64,000 bases of DNA from Hymenobacter sp. APR13 (GTDB lineage Bacteria > Bacteroidota > Bacteroidia > Cytophagales > Hymenobacteraceae): positions 4,211,001 through 4,275,000 of the forward strand of contig NZ_CP006587.1 in the NCBI RefSeq assembly GCF_000737515.1. Direction: 5' to 3'. The stretch's first letter is position 1. Each line of letters opens with the position of its first letter. The notes under the pieces were generated by a model. The model saw nothing but the letters and a program-made list of their open reading frames with translations. It made no database searches and was not told the origin of the DNA. Below, piece after piece: positions 36,178 through 44,968 of this stretch. The position numbers and the translations under genes are program-made.

Positions 36178-37002
36178 ATGTGTAGTACGATGCTGCTGTC
36201 CGTTAGCGACAGTTCTTCCCTCCTGCCTCAGCTGGATTTTCCGCCCATGCTCGGCTCTATTCTGCTGGCGTTTGCCGGCTGCTTCTTGCTGGAACGCCTG
36301 ATTCCGGGCTGGCCGCTGCCCCGGATTTCGTCGTGGCCGCTACGCGTGCTGGCCATCAACGCGGCCCAACTGGGCGTGGTGCTGCTGGCGGGCGTGAGCT
36401 GGGAAAAGTGGCTGTCGGAATACTCGGTGTTTCACCTCTCGCGGCACGTGGGGCCGGTGGCGGGCGGCGTGCTGGCCTATGTGGTGGCCACATTCGTGTT
36501 CTACTGGTGGCACCGCTGGCGGCATACCGTCGATTTCCTGTGGCGGCACTTTCACCAGATCCATCACAGCCCCCGGCGCATCGAGGTAATTACCTCCTTC
36601 TACAAGCACCCGCTGGAAATGACAGTCAACTCCATTCTGGGCGGTTTGCTGGTATTCACGCTGCTGGGCCTGAGCCCGGCCGCCGGGGCCGTGTACACGC
36701 TTTGCACCGCGCTGGGCGAGTTCTTCTACCACACCAACGTGCGCACGCCCCAGTGGATCGGCTACGTGTTTCAGCGGCCCGAAATGCACCGCATCCACCA
36801 CGAATACCAGAAGCATAGCCACAACTACGGCGACCTGCCGCTCTGGGACTGGCTGTTCGGCACCTACCACAACCCGCGCGAGTTCCAGGCCACCTGCGGC
36901 TTCGACGCCGACAAAGAAGAACGCCTGCTGCCCATGCTGCTCTTCCGCGACGTGCACGAGGAGCCCACCCAGGTACCCGCACCCGGCACGCCGGCCACAT
37001 AA
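36178..37002 (+). CDS. Sterol desaturase / fatty-acid hydroxylase family membrane protein
   Basis: 274 aa; ATG at 36178 or 36190. Several membrane spans (ILLAFAGCFLLERL, AAQLGVVLLAG, GVLAYVVATFVFYWW, LGGLLVFTLLGLSPAAGAVY). The three His clusters that bind the di-iron centre are complete: HRWRH, FHQIHHSP and MHRIHHEYQKHSHNYGD. It uses molecular oxygen to hydroxylate or desaturate a lipid. The FNR-type box directly upstream suggests control by oxygen or a related signal through the neighbouring regulator. Confidence 0.88.
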   Translation: MCSTMLLSVSDSSSLLPQLDFPPMLGSILLAFAGCFLLERLIPGWPLPRISSWPLRVLAINAAQLGVVLLAGVSWEKWLSEYSVFHLSRHVGPVAGGVLAYVVATFVFYWWHRWRHTVDFLWRHFHQIHHSPRRIEVITSFYKHPLEMTVNSILGGLLVFTLLGLSPAAGAVYTLCTALGEFFYHTNVRTPQWIGYVFQRPEMHRIHHEYQKHSHNYGDLPLWDWLFGTYHNPREFQATCGFDADKEERLLPMLLFRDVHEEPTQVPAPGTPAT

Positions 37003-37084
37003 GCATGTGACAGCCGCGCAACGCACCGGAGGTTTGCGTATCTTCTGCCTGTTCCCCACGCTTACGTTCCGGCCTGCCTCCGCC

Positions 37085-37945
37085 ATGATGACGCCCGTGT
37101 TCGACTACCGACTGCCCAGCCCCGGCCTGCGCGACTACGTGCGGCAGCTGCAGATAGTAGGCTGCCACTTTCCGGCGGAGATGACGCAACTGCCGGTGAA
37201 AGCCTACTGGCCACGGGCCGAAAACTGCCTGAGCTTTTTCCCGCGCGACCCGGAGCAGGTGGCACAGGGCCTCAGCGGACCGTTGCAGACCAGCCCCGCG
37301 TGCCGGCTGGCCGGGCAGCCCACGCTCCTGACCAGCCGACACGTGGGGCGCGACTTCCTGGTGTTGCAGGTGGTGTTTCAGCCCGGGGCCCTGCACCGCC
37401 TCACGGGCCTGCCGCTGGCCGAGCTCAACGACACCTTGCTGGACGCCGAAACTGTGTTTGCCGGCGAAATCCGGCAGGTGAGCGAACAGCTGCGCAACAC
37501 CCGCCACTATCCCGACATGATTCCGGTAGTAGAAGCGTTTCTGGCCCGGCTGATCCGCCGGGCCCGGCCCGATTACCGGCCGGCGTTTCATAAGGCCACC
37601 GAGTACCTGCTGTGCCACCCCGGCCAGACCTCCCTCGACTGGCTGGCCGGGCAGGCCTGCATGAGCGGACGGCAGTTTCACCGGCAGTTTGTGGAGCGGC
37701 AGGGCATCAGCCCCAAGCTGTTTGCGCGCATAGCCCGCTTCGGCCAGGCCATGCGTCTGAAAAACGCCCAGCCGCTGACGGATTGGCTGAGCGTTGCCCT
37801 GGCCGTGGGCTACCACGACTACCAGCACCTGGCCCGCGACTTCCGCCAGTTCACGGGCCTTTCGCCCAACGCCTTTCTGTTGCACGAGGGCCAGGCACCG
37901 GAGCGCGTGTTTGGGCAGGCAGAAACGTCCGATTCTTACCACTAA
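37085..37945 (+). CDS. AraC-family transcriptional regulator
   Basis: 286 aa; the ATG at 37085 (or 37088) is preferred over an upstream TTG. The N-terminal sensory domain (about 1-160) is of the DUF6597-like kind found in Bacteroidota AraC proteins (FLVLQVVFQPGALHRLTGLP). The C-terminal HTH_18 has both helix-turn-helix motifs: LDWLAGQACMSGRQFHRQF and LSVALAVGYHDYQHLARDFR, then TGLSPNAFL. It lies 50 nt upstream of the double-cupin gene, which it may control. Confidence 0.88.
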   Translation: MMTPVFDYRLPSPGLRDYVRQLQIVGCHFPAEMTQLPVKAYWPRAENCLSFFPRDPEQVAQGLSGPLQTSPACRLAGQPTLLTSRHVGRDFLVLQVVFQPGALHRLTGLPLAELNDTLLDAETVFAGEIRQVSEQLRNTRHYPDMIPVVEAFLARLIRRARPDYRPAFHKATEYLLCHPGQTSLDWLAGQACMSGRQFHRQFVERQGISPKLFARIARFGQAMRLKNAQPLTDWLSVALAVGYHDYQHLARDFRQFTGLSPNAFLLHEGQAPERVFGQAETSDSYH

Positions 37946-37995
37946 CTCCCTGGCCTGCGCCTCTACCTTTCGCATACTCACCAACCCTCAGAGCT

Positions 37996-39048
37996 ATGCA
38001 ACGGCGCGATTTTCTGGTTTCGGCCCTCCCCTCTTTGTGTGCCTTTCCCCTGCTGGGCGAGGCCTGGCCGGTGGCGGCCCAAACTGCTCCGTCCCCGGCC
38101 GGCCTGGTGGTGCGGGCGGGCCAGAGCCGCTTCGGCGTCCCGACTCCCTTCCACGGCATCAATCCCAACGACCTCAAGCTTTCCGCCCGCGACACTGGCG
38201 GCGCCCTGGCGTTCTTCGACTACACGGGGCTTGAACCAGCCGGCCCGTCGCTGCACCGCCACCTGGCGCAGGATGAAATATTCTACGTGGTGGAGGGCGA
38301 GTACCTGTTTCAGCTGGGCGAGCGGAAGCTGCTGCTGCAAGCCGGCGACACGGTGTTTTTGCCGCGCCAGCTGCCGCACACCTGGGTGCAACGCTCCGCC
38401 CGGGGCCAGCTGCTGTACTGGCTGCTGCCCGCGGGCCGGCTGGAAGAGTTTTTTGTGTACATGAGCCGACAGAAGGCGCCCCTTTCCCCGGACGCGCTGG
38501 CCCGCGTCAATGCCGAGCATGGCCTGCAGAACGTGGGGCCGGGCTTGTCGCCGACCGAACACTATGAGCTGAGCGCGGAGTTTGCGGCCGGCTTCGTGGT
38601 GCGGGCCGGCACCGCGCGGCCACCCCACGGCCAGACGCAGCTGGGACCCAGCACCAACAGTCTTAAGGTGGCCGCCCAGGATACCGGCGGCGCGTTCAGC
38701 TTGTTTGAGTACCGCGGGGCGGAGCGCGGCGGCCCGCCCCTGCACGTGCACCCCCGCCAAGACGAAACCTTCTACGTGCTGAGCGGCACCTACCGGTTCC
38801 GGGTCGGCGAGGCCGAGCACACGCTGTCAGCCGGCGACTTTATCTTCCTGCCCCGCAACGTGCCGCATACCTTCGCCCAGCTCTCCGACACGGGACGGCT
38901 ACTCTACGGCTTTCAGCCTGCCGGCCGCATGGAAGACTTTTTCCGGGCCGCGGCCGCCTTCCAAGTCCCACCTACACCTGGCCAGGCCGCTGCCCTCTTT
39001 GCCCGCCACGACATGCGCGTGGTAGGGCCGCCGCTGGCGTTTCGTTAG
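37996..39048 (+). CDS. Tandem (double) cupin protein, Tat-type signal
   Basis: 350 aa from the ATG at 37996. The N-terminus MQRRDFLVSALPSLCAFPLL is a twin-arginine type export signal, so it is folded before export. Two similar cupin domains follow: first SLHRHLAQDEIFYVVEGEYL with GDTVFLPRQLPHTW, second LHVHPRQDETFYVLSGTYRF with GDFIFLPRNVPHTF. Each keeps the H-x-H...E...H metal ligands. The arrangement is like quercetin 2,3-dioxygenase-type bicupins. It follows the AraC regulator gene by 50 nt. Substrate not predicted. Confidence 0.85.
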   Translation: MQRRDFLVSALPSLCAFPLLGEAWPVAAQTAPSPAGLVVRAGQSRFGVPTPFHGINPNDLKLSARDTGGALAFFDYTGLEPAGPSLHRHLAQDEIFYVVEGEYLFQLGERKLLLQAGDTVFLPRQLPHTWVQRSARGQLLYWLLPAGRLEEFFVYMSRQKAPLSPDALARVNAEHGLQNVGPGLSPTEHYELSAEFAAGFVVRAGTARPPHGQTQLGPSTNSLKVAAQDTGGAFSLFEYRGAERGGPPLHVHPRQDETFYVLSGTYRFRVGEAEHTLSAGDFIFLPRNVPHTFAQLSDTGRLLYGFQPAGRMEDFFRAAAAFQVPPTPGQAAALFARHDMRVVGPPLAFR

Positions 39049-39080
39049 CCGACCCACTGCTGCCATAAGGCAAAAACAGA

Positions 39081-39111
39081 CGGGCCCGGCAGCTAGCAGC
39101 TACCGGGCCCG
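39081..39111 (-). terminator. Hairpin between convergent genes
   Basis: 9-bp stem (cgggcccgg/ccgggcccg) with a 13-nt loop. On the minus strand it is followed by a TTTTT run, serving the TonB-dependent receptor gene that ends at 39149. Confidence 0.6.
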
Positions 39112-39148
39112 GGGCCTGAAAATTCTATCCTGACGCGGAGCGCGCGGC

Positions 39149-41716
39149 TTAGAAGCGGGCAATGACGCGCAGGTTCACGAGACGCTGCGAGAGGTAGTTG
39201 GGCACGGCGTAGGTGCGGCCGTTCAGGTCCTGCACGTAGCTGTAGCCGGCCACGTTGTTGCGGGCCAGCACGTTCAGCACTTCCAGGCCCAGCCACAGGC
39301 TTTCCAGGCGGCCCAGGCGCCGGTCGGGCTCGGTGTTCAGGGTCAGCACCTTGGAAAAGCCCAGATCCACGCGCCAGTAGGCCCGGGTGAGCTTGGTGGT
39401 GCCGCGTTCCTGCTCGTTGTTGGGCGGGCTGAACGGCAGGCCGGTGCCAAACACCGAATTCACATAGCCCCGCACCGACGGGTTGTTGGGCAGATGGTCC
39501 TGGAAGAAGATGCCGAAGTTGAGGCGCTGATCCTGGGGGCGGCGGATGTAGCCCTTGGCTTCCCGGCCCACTAAGCTGTCGGCCCCGACACTGTTGGGCT
39601 CAAACAGATTGAGCGAGTCGCCCTGCAGGTTTTCGCGGGTGGTGAGCACGCCCAGCGTAAACCACGATTCGGCCCCGTTCACGAACTCGCCGCCCACCCG
39701 GAAGTCGGCGCCGGCGGCGTAGGCCGTGGCCAGGTTTTTGGCGAAGTAGCGCAGGCGCACGTTGTCGACGTCGTAGGGCACCACGTCGGTCATGTACTTG
39801 AAATAGGCCTCGCCCGTGAACCGGAACGGCCGGCCGTACTGCTGAAACCGGATTTCATTGCCCACGATGAAGTGCATGGAGCGCTGGGCCCGCAGCTCGG
39901 GGTTGAGGCGCGCTTCCACCACCAGCGGGCTGCCCGGCGTGGGGCGGCTGCCCTGCTGGTCGCGCAGCTCGCGGTAAAACGGCGGCTGGTAGTACACCCC
40001 GGCCGCTACCTTATAGGAGTGGTTGGGCCGGCTGCGCGGAATAAACGAGTACTGCACCCGCGGGCTCACCACCAGCTGCTGGTTGACGGACCACCAATGC
40101 GCCCGCACGCCGTACGTAAGCGTACGCAGCGAATCCAGCTCGATGGTGTGCTGAGCGTAGCCCTGGGTGCGGGTGCTTTGCAGGTCGAGGTCGGCTACCA
40201 GGCGCGTGCGGCGCGCATCGGGCACGAAGTCGGCCGAGTCGGCGAAGCTGTACTCGTTGAGCACGTCCTCGATTCGCTCGCGGCCGGTTTTCACCCCGAA
40301 GCGCACGGTGTTGCGGCTGCCGGGCGTCCAGCGGGCGCGGGCTTCGGCCGTGGCAATGGCCGCCTGCAGCGTGTTGCGCGAGTGGTCGAAGCGCTTGCCC
40401 ACGGCCCGCTGGCGCACGGCCTGCCCGAAATCGCGCGAGGTCGGGTCGCGGTTGATGTCGGCCAGACTGTAGCTGGCTTCCACGTCGCGGTATTCCAGCT
40501 CGCGCGAGTACACCAGCCCGCCCAGCACCTCGCCCTGCAGGCGCGGTGAGAAGTTGTGCTTCAAGCTCAGGCCGCCCTGGGCCATGTCGTACTGCATCCG
40601 CTCCCGGCCCTGATATACGATAAACAAGCGCGTGGCCTGGTTGGTGGCGGTGCTGAACGTAGCCTGCCCGGACTCGGGCGTGAAGCGGTAGTCGTTGTGG
40701 GCGAAGGTGGCCAGCACGCCCAGCGAGGTGCGGTCTTCGTTGCCCTTGGGCCCCAGGTTGGCGTTGAGGTAGGCCTGCCCGTCGTAGAACGTGGGATTGT
40801 AGCCGCCCTGCGCCTGGTTCAGCGAGCTGAGCACGTAGGTGGCATTCTTGTAGCGGATGCCGGCCAGGTAGCTCAGGCGCTTGCCCGGCGAGGTAGCCTC
40901 CACGTGCAGGGCCCCGCCCACCAGGCTGCCAGTGGCCGAAGCCGCGAATTTGGTGGGCTGCTTGTAGTCGATGCTCAGCACCGAGGCCAGCTTGTCGCCG
41001 TACTTGGGCTGCCAGCCGCCGGTCGAGAATTCCACCTTGTTCACCAGGTCCGGATTCACGAAGCTCAGGCCTTCCTGCTGCGCCGTGGTCACCAGAAACG
41101 GCCGGTAAATCTCAATGCCGTTGACGTAGACCAGGTTTTCGTCGTAGTTGCCGCCCCGCACCGAGTACGTGCTCGTCAGCTCGTTGGTGGACTGCACGCC
41201 GGGCAGGGTTTTGAGGATGGCGTTGAAGTCGCCGAACGGCGAGGGCAGCACCTTGGCCGTGCGCGGGTCGAGCCGGATCATGCTCACCTGCTCGCGGGTG
41301 TCGGCCTCGTCGGTGCGGGCGCGCACGGTCACGTTGCCCAGCGTGCGGGAATCTGTCTGCAGCGTCAGGCTTAGCTCGGCGCGGTCTTCGCTCAGCACCA
41401 CGGGCAGGCGCTGGGCGCGGTAGCGCAGGCTGCGCGCCACCAGCACCGCCGGCCGGCCCGTGCGCGGCACCTGCAGCGAGAAGCGGCCTTTCGAGTCCGT
41501 CACGGTGCCGCCGGGCTGGCCTTCCACGCCCACGCCCACCTGCTCCAGCGGCTGGCCGGCGGCGTCGCGCACGGTGCCGCTGAGCGTGATGCGCTCCGTG
41601 GTCTGGGCCCATACGGCCGAGGCCGGCAGCAGTGCCAGCGGCGCCGGGCTCAGCAGCAGCAGCGCCACGCGCAAAGCCCGCGGCAGACCGGGCAAGCCAG
41701 AGGAACGGTGCGGCAT
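39149..41716 (-). CDS. TonB-dependent receptor
   Basis: 855 aa; ATG at 41716 starts a signal peptide ending ASAVWAQ. A carboxypeptidase-regulatory-like domain (about 38-125: LSGTVRDAAGQPLEQVGVGV, KGRFSLQVPRTG) precedes the plug (AKVLPSPFGDFNAILKTLPG, TYSVRGGNYDENLVYVNGIE) and a long 22-strand barrel ending LRVIARF. It imports an unknown ligand across the outer membrane, powered by ExbBD-TonB. The start codon is 1 nt after the rpe stop, so the two are co-translated. Confidence 0.93.
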   Translation of the reverse strand: MPHRSSGLPGLPRALRVALLLLSPAPLALLPASAVWAQTTERITLSGTVRDAAGQPLEQVGVGVEGQPGGTVTDSKGRFSLQVPRTGRPAVLVARSLRYRAQRLPVVLSEDRAELSLTLQTDSRTLGNVTVRARTDEADTREQVSMIRLDPRTAKVLPSPFGDFNAILKTLPGVQSTNELTSTYSVRGGNYDENLVYVNGIEIYRPFLVTTAQQEGLSFVNPDLVNKVEFSTGGWQPKYGDKLASVLSIDYKQPTKFAASATGSLVGGALHVEATSPGKRLSYLAGIRYKNATYVLSSLNQAQGGYNPTFYDGQAYLNANLGPKGNEDRTSLGVLATFAHNDYRFTPESGQATFSTATNQATRLFIVYQGRERMQYDMAQGGLSLKHNFSPRLQGEVLGGLVYSRELEYRDVEASYSLADINRDPTSRDFGQAVRQRAVGKRFDHSRNTLQAAIATAEARARWTPGSRNTVRFGVKTGRERIEDVLNEYSFADSADFVPDARRTRLVADLDLQSTRTQGYAQHTIELDSLRTLTYGVRAHWWSVNQQLVVSPRVQYSFIPRSRPNHSYKVAAGVYYQPPFYRELRDQQGSRPTPGSPLVVEARLNPELRAQRSMHFIVGNEIRFQQYGRPFRFTGEAYFKYMTDVVPYDVDNVRLRYFAKNLATAYAAGADFRVGGEFVNGAESWFTLGVLTTRENLQGDSLNLFEPNSVGADSLVGREAKGYIRRPQDQRLNFGIFFQDHLPNNPSVRGYVNSVFGTGLPFSPPNNEQERGTTKLTRAYWRVDLGFSKVLTLNTEPDRRLGRLESLWLGLEVLNVLARNNVAGYSYVQDLNGRTYAVPNYLSQRLVNLRVIARF

Positions 41717-41717
41717 A

Positions 41718-42401
41718 CTAGCGGCGGGCTTCTTCGGCACCGACCGTAGCGGCCAGCTGGGCGCGCAGCTCGGCCAGGGTGGCCACCGGATCGGGGGCGT
41801 TGAACACAAACGAGCCGGCCACCAGCACGTCGGCGCCGGCTTCCACCAGGGCCGAAGCGTTTTCGCTGGTTACGCCGCCATCAATCTCAATCAGCGCCGA
41901 CGAGCCGCAGTCCACCAGCAGCTCTTTCAGGGCGGCTACTTTTCGCAGCGTGTTCGGGATGAAGGCCTGCCCGCCAAAGCCGGGGTTCACCGACATAATG
42001 CACACCAAATCCAGGTCGGCGGCCACGTCTTCGAGCACGCCCACGGGCGTGTGCGGGTTCAGGGCCACGCCGGCATTGCAGCCCAGCTGCTTGATCTGCT
42101 GGATAACGCGGTGCAGGTGCGTGCAGGCCTCGTAGTGTACCGTGAGGTTGTGGGCGCCGGCGTCGCGGAAGGCGCTCAGGTAGTGCTGGGGCTCCTCAAT
42201 CATCAAATGCACGTCGAGCGGCTGCTTGGCGTGGCGGTGGATGGCCTGCAGCACCGGAATGCCAAAGGAGATGTTGGGCACGAAGCGGCCGTCCATCACG
42301 TCGCAGTGCAGCCAGTCGGCGGCGCTGCCGGCGAGGCGCTCAGTTTCGGCCTGGAGGTTGCCGAAGTCGGCAGCAAGCAAAGAAGGAGCCAGCAACGGCA
42401 T
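41718..42401 (-). CDS. rpe: Ribulose-phosphate 3-epimerase
   Basis: 227 aa from MPLLAPSLLAADFGNL, the normal Rpe N-terminus; an ATG at 42422 would add MTQNRRP. Barrel motifs: WLHCDVMDGRFVPNISFG (metal His/Asp), LDVHLMIEEP, TVHYEAC, IMSVNPGFGGQAFIPN and IEIDGGVTSENA. It interconverts ribulose-5-P and xylulose-5-P in the pentose phosphate pathway. It is the first gene of a pair with the TonB-dependent receptor, which starts 1 nt after its stop. A TACCTTCG box at 42427-42434 would favour the shorter start. Confidence 0.95.
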   Translation of the reverse strand: MPLLAPSLLAADFGNLQAETERLAGSAADWLHCDVMDGRFVPNISFGIPVLQAIHRHAKQPLDVHLMIEEPQHYLSAFRDAGAHNLTVHYEACTHLHRVIQQIKQLGCNAGVALNPHTPVGVLEDVAADLDLVCIMSVNPGFGGQAFIPNTLRKVAALKELLVDCGSSALIEIDGGVTSENASALVEAGADVLVAGSFVFNAPDPVATLAELRAQLAATVGAEEARR

Positions 42402-42426
42402 CGGGCGGCGGTTTTGAGTCATACCG

Positions 42427-42434
42427 CGAAGGTA
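42427..42434 (-). promoter_or_regulatory. Possible -7 element of rpe
   Basis: Minus strand TACCTTCG, one base from TAnnTTTG, 26 nt before the preferred rpe start. No good -33 element seen. Confidence 0.35.
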
Positions 42435-42438
42435 GAAA

Positions 42439-42473
42439 GAGTAAGGAGTAACTGAGTAGTGGAGTAGCTGAGT
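42439..42473. repeat. Single-arm word repeat gagtaactgagtagtggagta upstream of rpe
   Basis: Direct repeats of the gagta(a)ctgagtag(t)ggagta type, closely matching the arms of the exbD-exbB spacer at 52325-52413. No complementary arm is found beside it. Confidence 0.65.
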
Positions 42474-42573
42474 ATACAATAAAAGTTAGCCGCTGGCATG
42501 CCAGGCATTTCAGGCTGCTCACCCAAACGACCAACTGCCCCCATCTGGTATTCTGCCGCCGGCCGGCCTCCAC

Positions 42574-42606
42574 AAAAAAAAAGCGCCGGACGTTGCCGCC
42601 GGCGCC
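42574..42606 (-). terminator. Rho-independent terminator
   Basis: Minus strand: 7-bp GC stem (gcgccgg/ccggcgc) followed by nine T. It ends the zinc-ribbon gene whose stop is at 42650. Confidence 0.85.
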
Positions 42607-42649
42607 TCTCCTATTTGCAGAGCATTGAAGTACTCAGTTTCTGCTCTAC

Positions 42650-42970
42650 TTAGTTACCCTTCTCGTAGGCGCGCCAGTCAAGCTTGCCTTCTTCGTTTTT
42701 GCGCAGAAAATACGTCTGGTCGTCTTCCTGGCGCTTGCCGAACGTGACGTCGGCGCGGCAGTCCAGGCAGCGGAGCGAGGTGTATTTGAACTTATCCTGG
42801 GCCACGCGGGCGGTCAGGTCGAGGTTGTCGGAGCCGCAGATGCCGCACTTGGCCACATCCGGAAAGCTGAGCCGCTCATACTCGGTTACGACTTCGTGCA
42901 GATTGGCTCCCTGCACGGTGAAGTGGAACTGGCGACGCCCCAGACGCTTCGAAATCATCATTTGCAACAT
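42650..42970 (-). CDS. Small zinc-ribbon protein, unknown function
   Basis: 106 aa from the ATG at 42970. KRLGRRQFHFTVQGANLHEV opens a small beta domain; a Cys4 zinc ribbon follows (CGICGSDNLDL and RCLDCRADVTFGKR), then DDQTYFLRKNEEGKLDW. Proteins with this layout occur widely in Bacteroidota and their phages; nothing is known that I can cite. Its transcript may begin at TACCTTGG (43039-43046) and ends at the terminator at 42574. Confidence 0.72.
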   Translation of the reverse strand: MLQMMISKRLGRRQFHFTVQGANLHEVVTEYERLSFPDVAKCGICGSDNLDLTARVAQDKFKYTSLRCLDCRADVTFGKRQEDDQTYFLRKNEEGKLDWRAYEKGN

Positions 42971-43085
42971 GGTATTGCGGCTTGTGGGAGGTTTTCCCCT
43001 GAAAAAAAGAAAGGAATCCGGTTCGTCCGAATTCCTTTCCAAGGTACTAAAATTATTCGCTTACGCTACTAACCTGGCTGGCTTT

Positions 43086-44807
43086 TTATTGCTTCACAAA
43101 CCGCACCGTGCGCCGGGTAGTGCTGCCCGCCGTCACGTCGCAGGTGTAGATGCCGCGGGCCAGCGGGCCGGGCTGCAGCCGCAGCACGGCAGCCGTGGTA
43201 GCCGGCAGCTGCTGCTCGGCTACCAGCGCGCCCCGGGCGTCGTAGAAGCGCACGTGCAGCGGCTTGCCGCGCAGCGCCTCACTCACTTCCAGGTTCAGCT
43301 CCTGCCCCTGCACCGGGTTGGGGTAGAGCACCAGCTGCCCCCCCACGGCCCGGGGCTGGCCGGCCGACAGCGGCGTGCCGGGGTTGGCCAGCGCGTAAGC
43401 GGCCACCCCGTTGGGTAGGCCGTAGCCGAGCAGGTTGTTGGGCGCGGCGGCCTGCGAGGCCGAGCGCTGCAGGAAGCTGATTACTTCCTGGGCCGTGAGC
43501 CGGGGGTTGGCCTGCCAGAAACAGGCCACCAGTCCGGCCAGCACCGGGCAGGCATACGACGTGCCGCTGCCCCGCGTGGGCTGGCCGGCCGTGTTCACAA
43601 TGGCGGTCTGCGAGCCCATGGCGGCCAGATTGGGCTTGATGCGGCCATCGGCGCTGGGCCCGATGGAGCTGAAGCCCACCCGCCGGCCAAACGAGTCGAC
43701 GGCGGCCACGGCCAGGATGGAGTCGGCGTCGGCGGGAGCCAGAATACGCTGCCAGGCGCTGTTGCCCTCGTTGCCGGCCGAGTTCACCACCACCATGCCG
43801 GCGCGGGCGGCCAGCGTGGCGGCACGGGTGCTGATGGCGGTGCGCCCGTTCAGGTCGGCGTAGGTGTAGTTGCCGTAGGGCGTGTCGAAGGTGCTATAGC
43901 CGAGCGAGGAGCTGATAACGTCCACCCCGGCCGAGTCGGCGCGCTCGGCGGCCAGCAGCCAGTTCACTTCCTCAATGGGGTTTTCGCCGATGATGTTCTC
44001 GGTGATGTAGAGCCGGAACGTGGCCTTGGGCGCAGTGCCCACGAAAGCACCCGTCTGGCTAGCGGCCATGGTGGACAGGCAGTGCGTGCCGTGGCTGTCG
44101 CGCCCGTACACGGCCGCGTTGCGCTCCACAAAGTTGTAGACGTCGGCCAGGCGGTTTTCCGTGCGCATGGCGGCAAACGGCGCGGTCTGGTTGACGCCCG
44201 GAAAACCGGAGTCGAACACGGCAATCTGCATACCCTCGCCCCGGAAGCCGGCGTTGTGCAGCGAAACGGCCCCGATCATCTGAGCCTGCTTGTAGGCAAT
44301 GCCATACACAGGGTTGGCCTGGGTGCGGTCCAGAGTGGGGTCAGCAGCATCCTCGAAGCTGCGGGGCCGCACTGGGGCCGGGCCAGCGACGGCCGTGCGA
44401 GTAAGGGTGGTGGCGCTACGCACAAACGGCAACGCCTGCAGGTTGCGTAGCGTGGCCGAGTCGCAGGAAACCACGGCGGCGTTGAACCAGCGCGAGGTGT
44501 ACCACACGGTGGCGCCCGGCACGGCCTTCAGCTGGGTTACGTAGGCGGGCGTTACGGGTAGGTCGCGGGGCTGCACGGCAATGTTCTGGCGGGTGCGCCG
44601 CTGCACCGCCCGCGCCGACAGGTAGGCCTGCGGCTGGATCACGGTGAAGGGTGTGCCGGCTTTGTCGCGGAAATACACCAGATGCTTGCGCACGGTGTTG
44701 GCCTGGCCGGAAGCCGGTATGGCCTGGGCCTGAGTGGCAGTGGGCAGCGCGGCACCGGCGGCCGCCAGGACTAAACCCGCCAGCAAGGCGGAATACGAGT
44801 GTTGCAT
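43086..44807 (-). CDS. Subtilisin-like serine peptidase (S8) with type IX secretion sorting domain
   Basis: 573 aa with a signal peptide (ALLAGLVLAAAGAALPTATQAQ) and an N-terminal prodomain (about 30-150). Catalytic triad: MQIAVFDSGFPGV (Asp), RDSHGTHCLSTMA (His), RGSGTSYACPVLAGLVA (Ser); oxyanion Asn in VVNSAGNEGNS. The last 80 residues (LYPNPVQGQELNLEV, ARGIYTCDVTAG, TVRFVKQ) are a type A C-terminal domain for the type IX secretion system, so the protease is exported to the cell surface or medium. The gene stands alone. Confidence 0.95.
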   Translation of the reverse strand: MQHSYSALLAGLVLAAAGAALPTATQAQAIPASGQANTVRKHLVYFRDKAGTPFTVIQPQAYLSARAVQRRTRQNIAVQPRDLPVTPAYVTQLKAVPGATVWYTSRWFNAAVVSCDSATLRNLQALPFVRSATTLTRTAVAGPAPVRPRSFEDAADPTLDRTQANPVYGIAYKQAQMIGAVSLHNAGFRGEGMQIAVFDSGFPGVNQTAPFAAMRTENRLADVYNFVERNAAVYGRDSHGTHCLSTMAASQTGAFVGTAPKATFRLYITENIIGENPIEEVNWLLAAERADSAGVDVISSSLGYSTFDTPYGNYTYADLNGRTAISTRAATLAARAGMVVVNSAGNEGNSAWQRILAPADADSILAVAAVDSFGRRVGFSSIGPSADGRIKPNLAAMGSQTAIVNTAGQPTRGSGTSYACPVLAGLVACFWQANPRLTAQEVISFLQRSASQAAAPNNLLGYGLPNGVAAYALANPGTPLSAGQPRAVGGQLVLYPNPVQGQELNLEVSEALRGKPLHVRFYDARGALVAEQQLPATTAAVLRLQPGPLARGIYTCDVTAGSTTRRTVRFVKQ

Positions 44808-44899
44808 GGAAAACTCAGCTGGTAGACGTGCCGGAAGATACGAATTTGGCTTCGTACTCCGACAACGCCAGCTCCTGCCAACCGGGCCTACAACAGAAC

Positions 44900-44930
44900 A
44901 GCCGCCGCCCGTAATAACGGGGCGGCGGCT
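44900..44930 (-). terminator. GC-rich hairpin downstream of the lipoprotein gene
   Basis: 11-bp perfect stem (agccgccgccc/gggcggcggct) with a 9-nt loop, 38 nt beyond the lipoprotein stop. No clear T run, so termination is uncertain. Confidence 0.5.
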
Positions 44931-44968
44931 GCACAGTCAGCATCCAATACGAAGGGCAACCGGCCCGG

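Noticed and set aside
37612..37995. Longer N-terminus for the double-cupin protein
   Set aside because: The extension lies inside the AraC gene in another frame; the ATG at 37996 opens a clear Tat signal.
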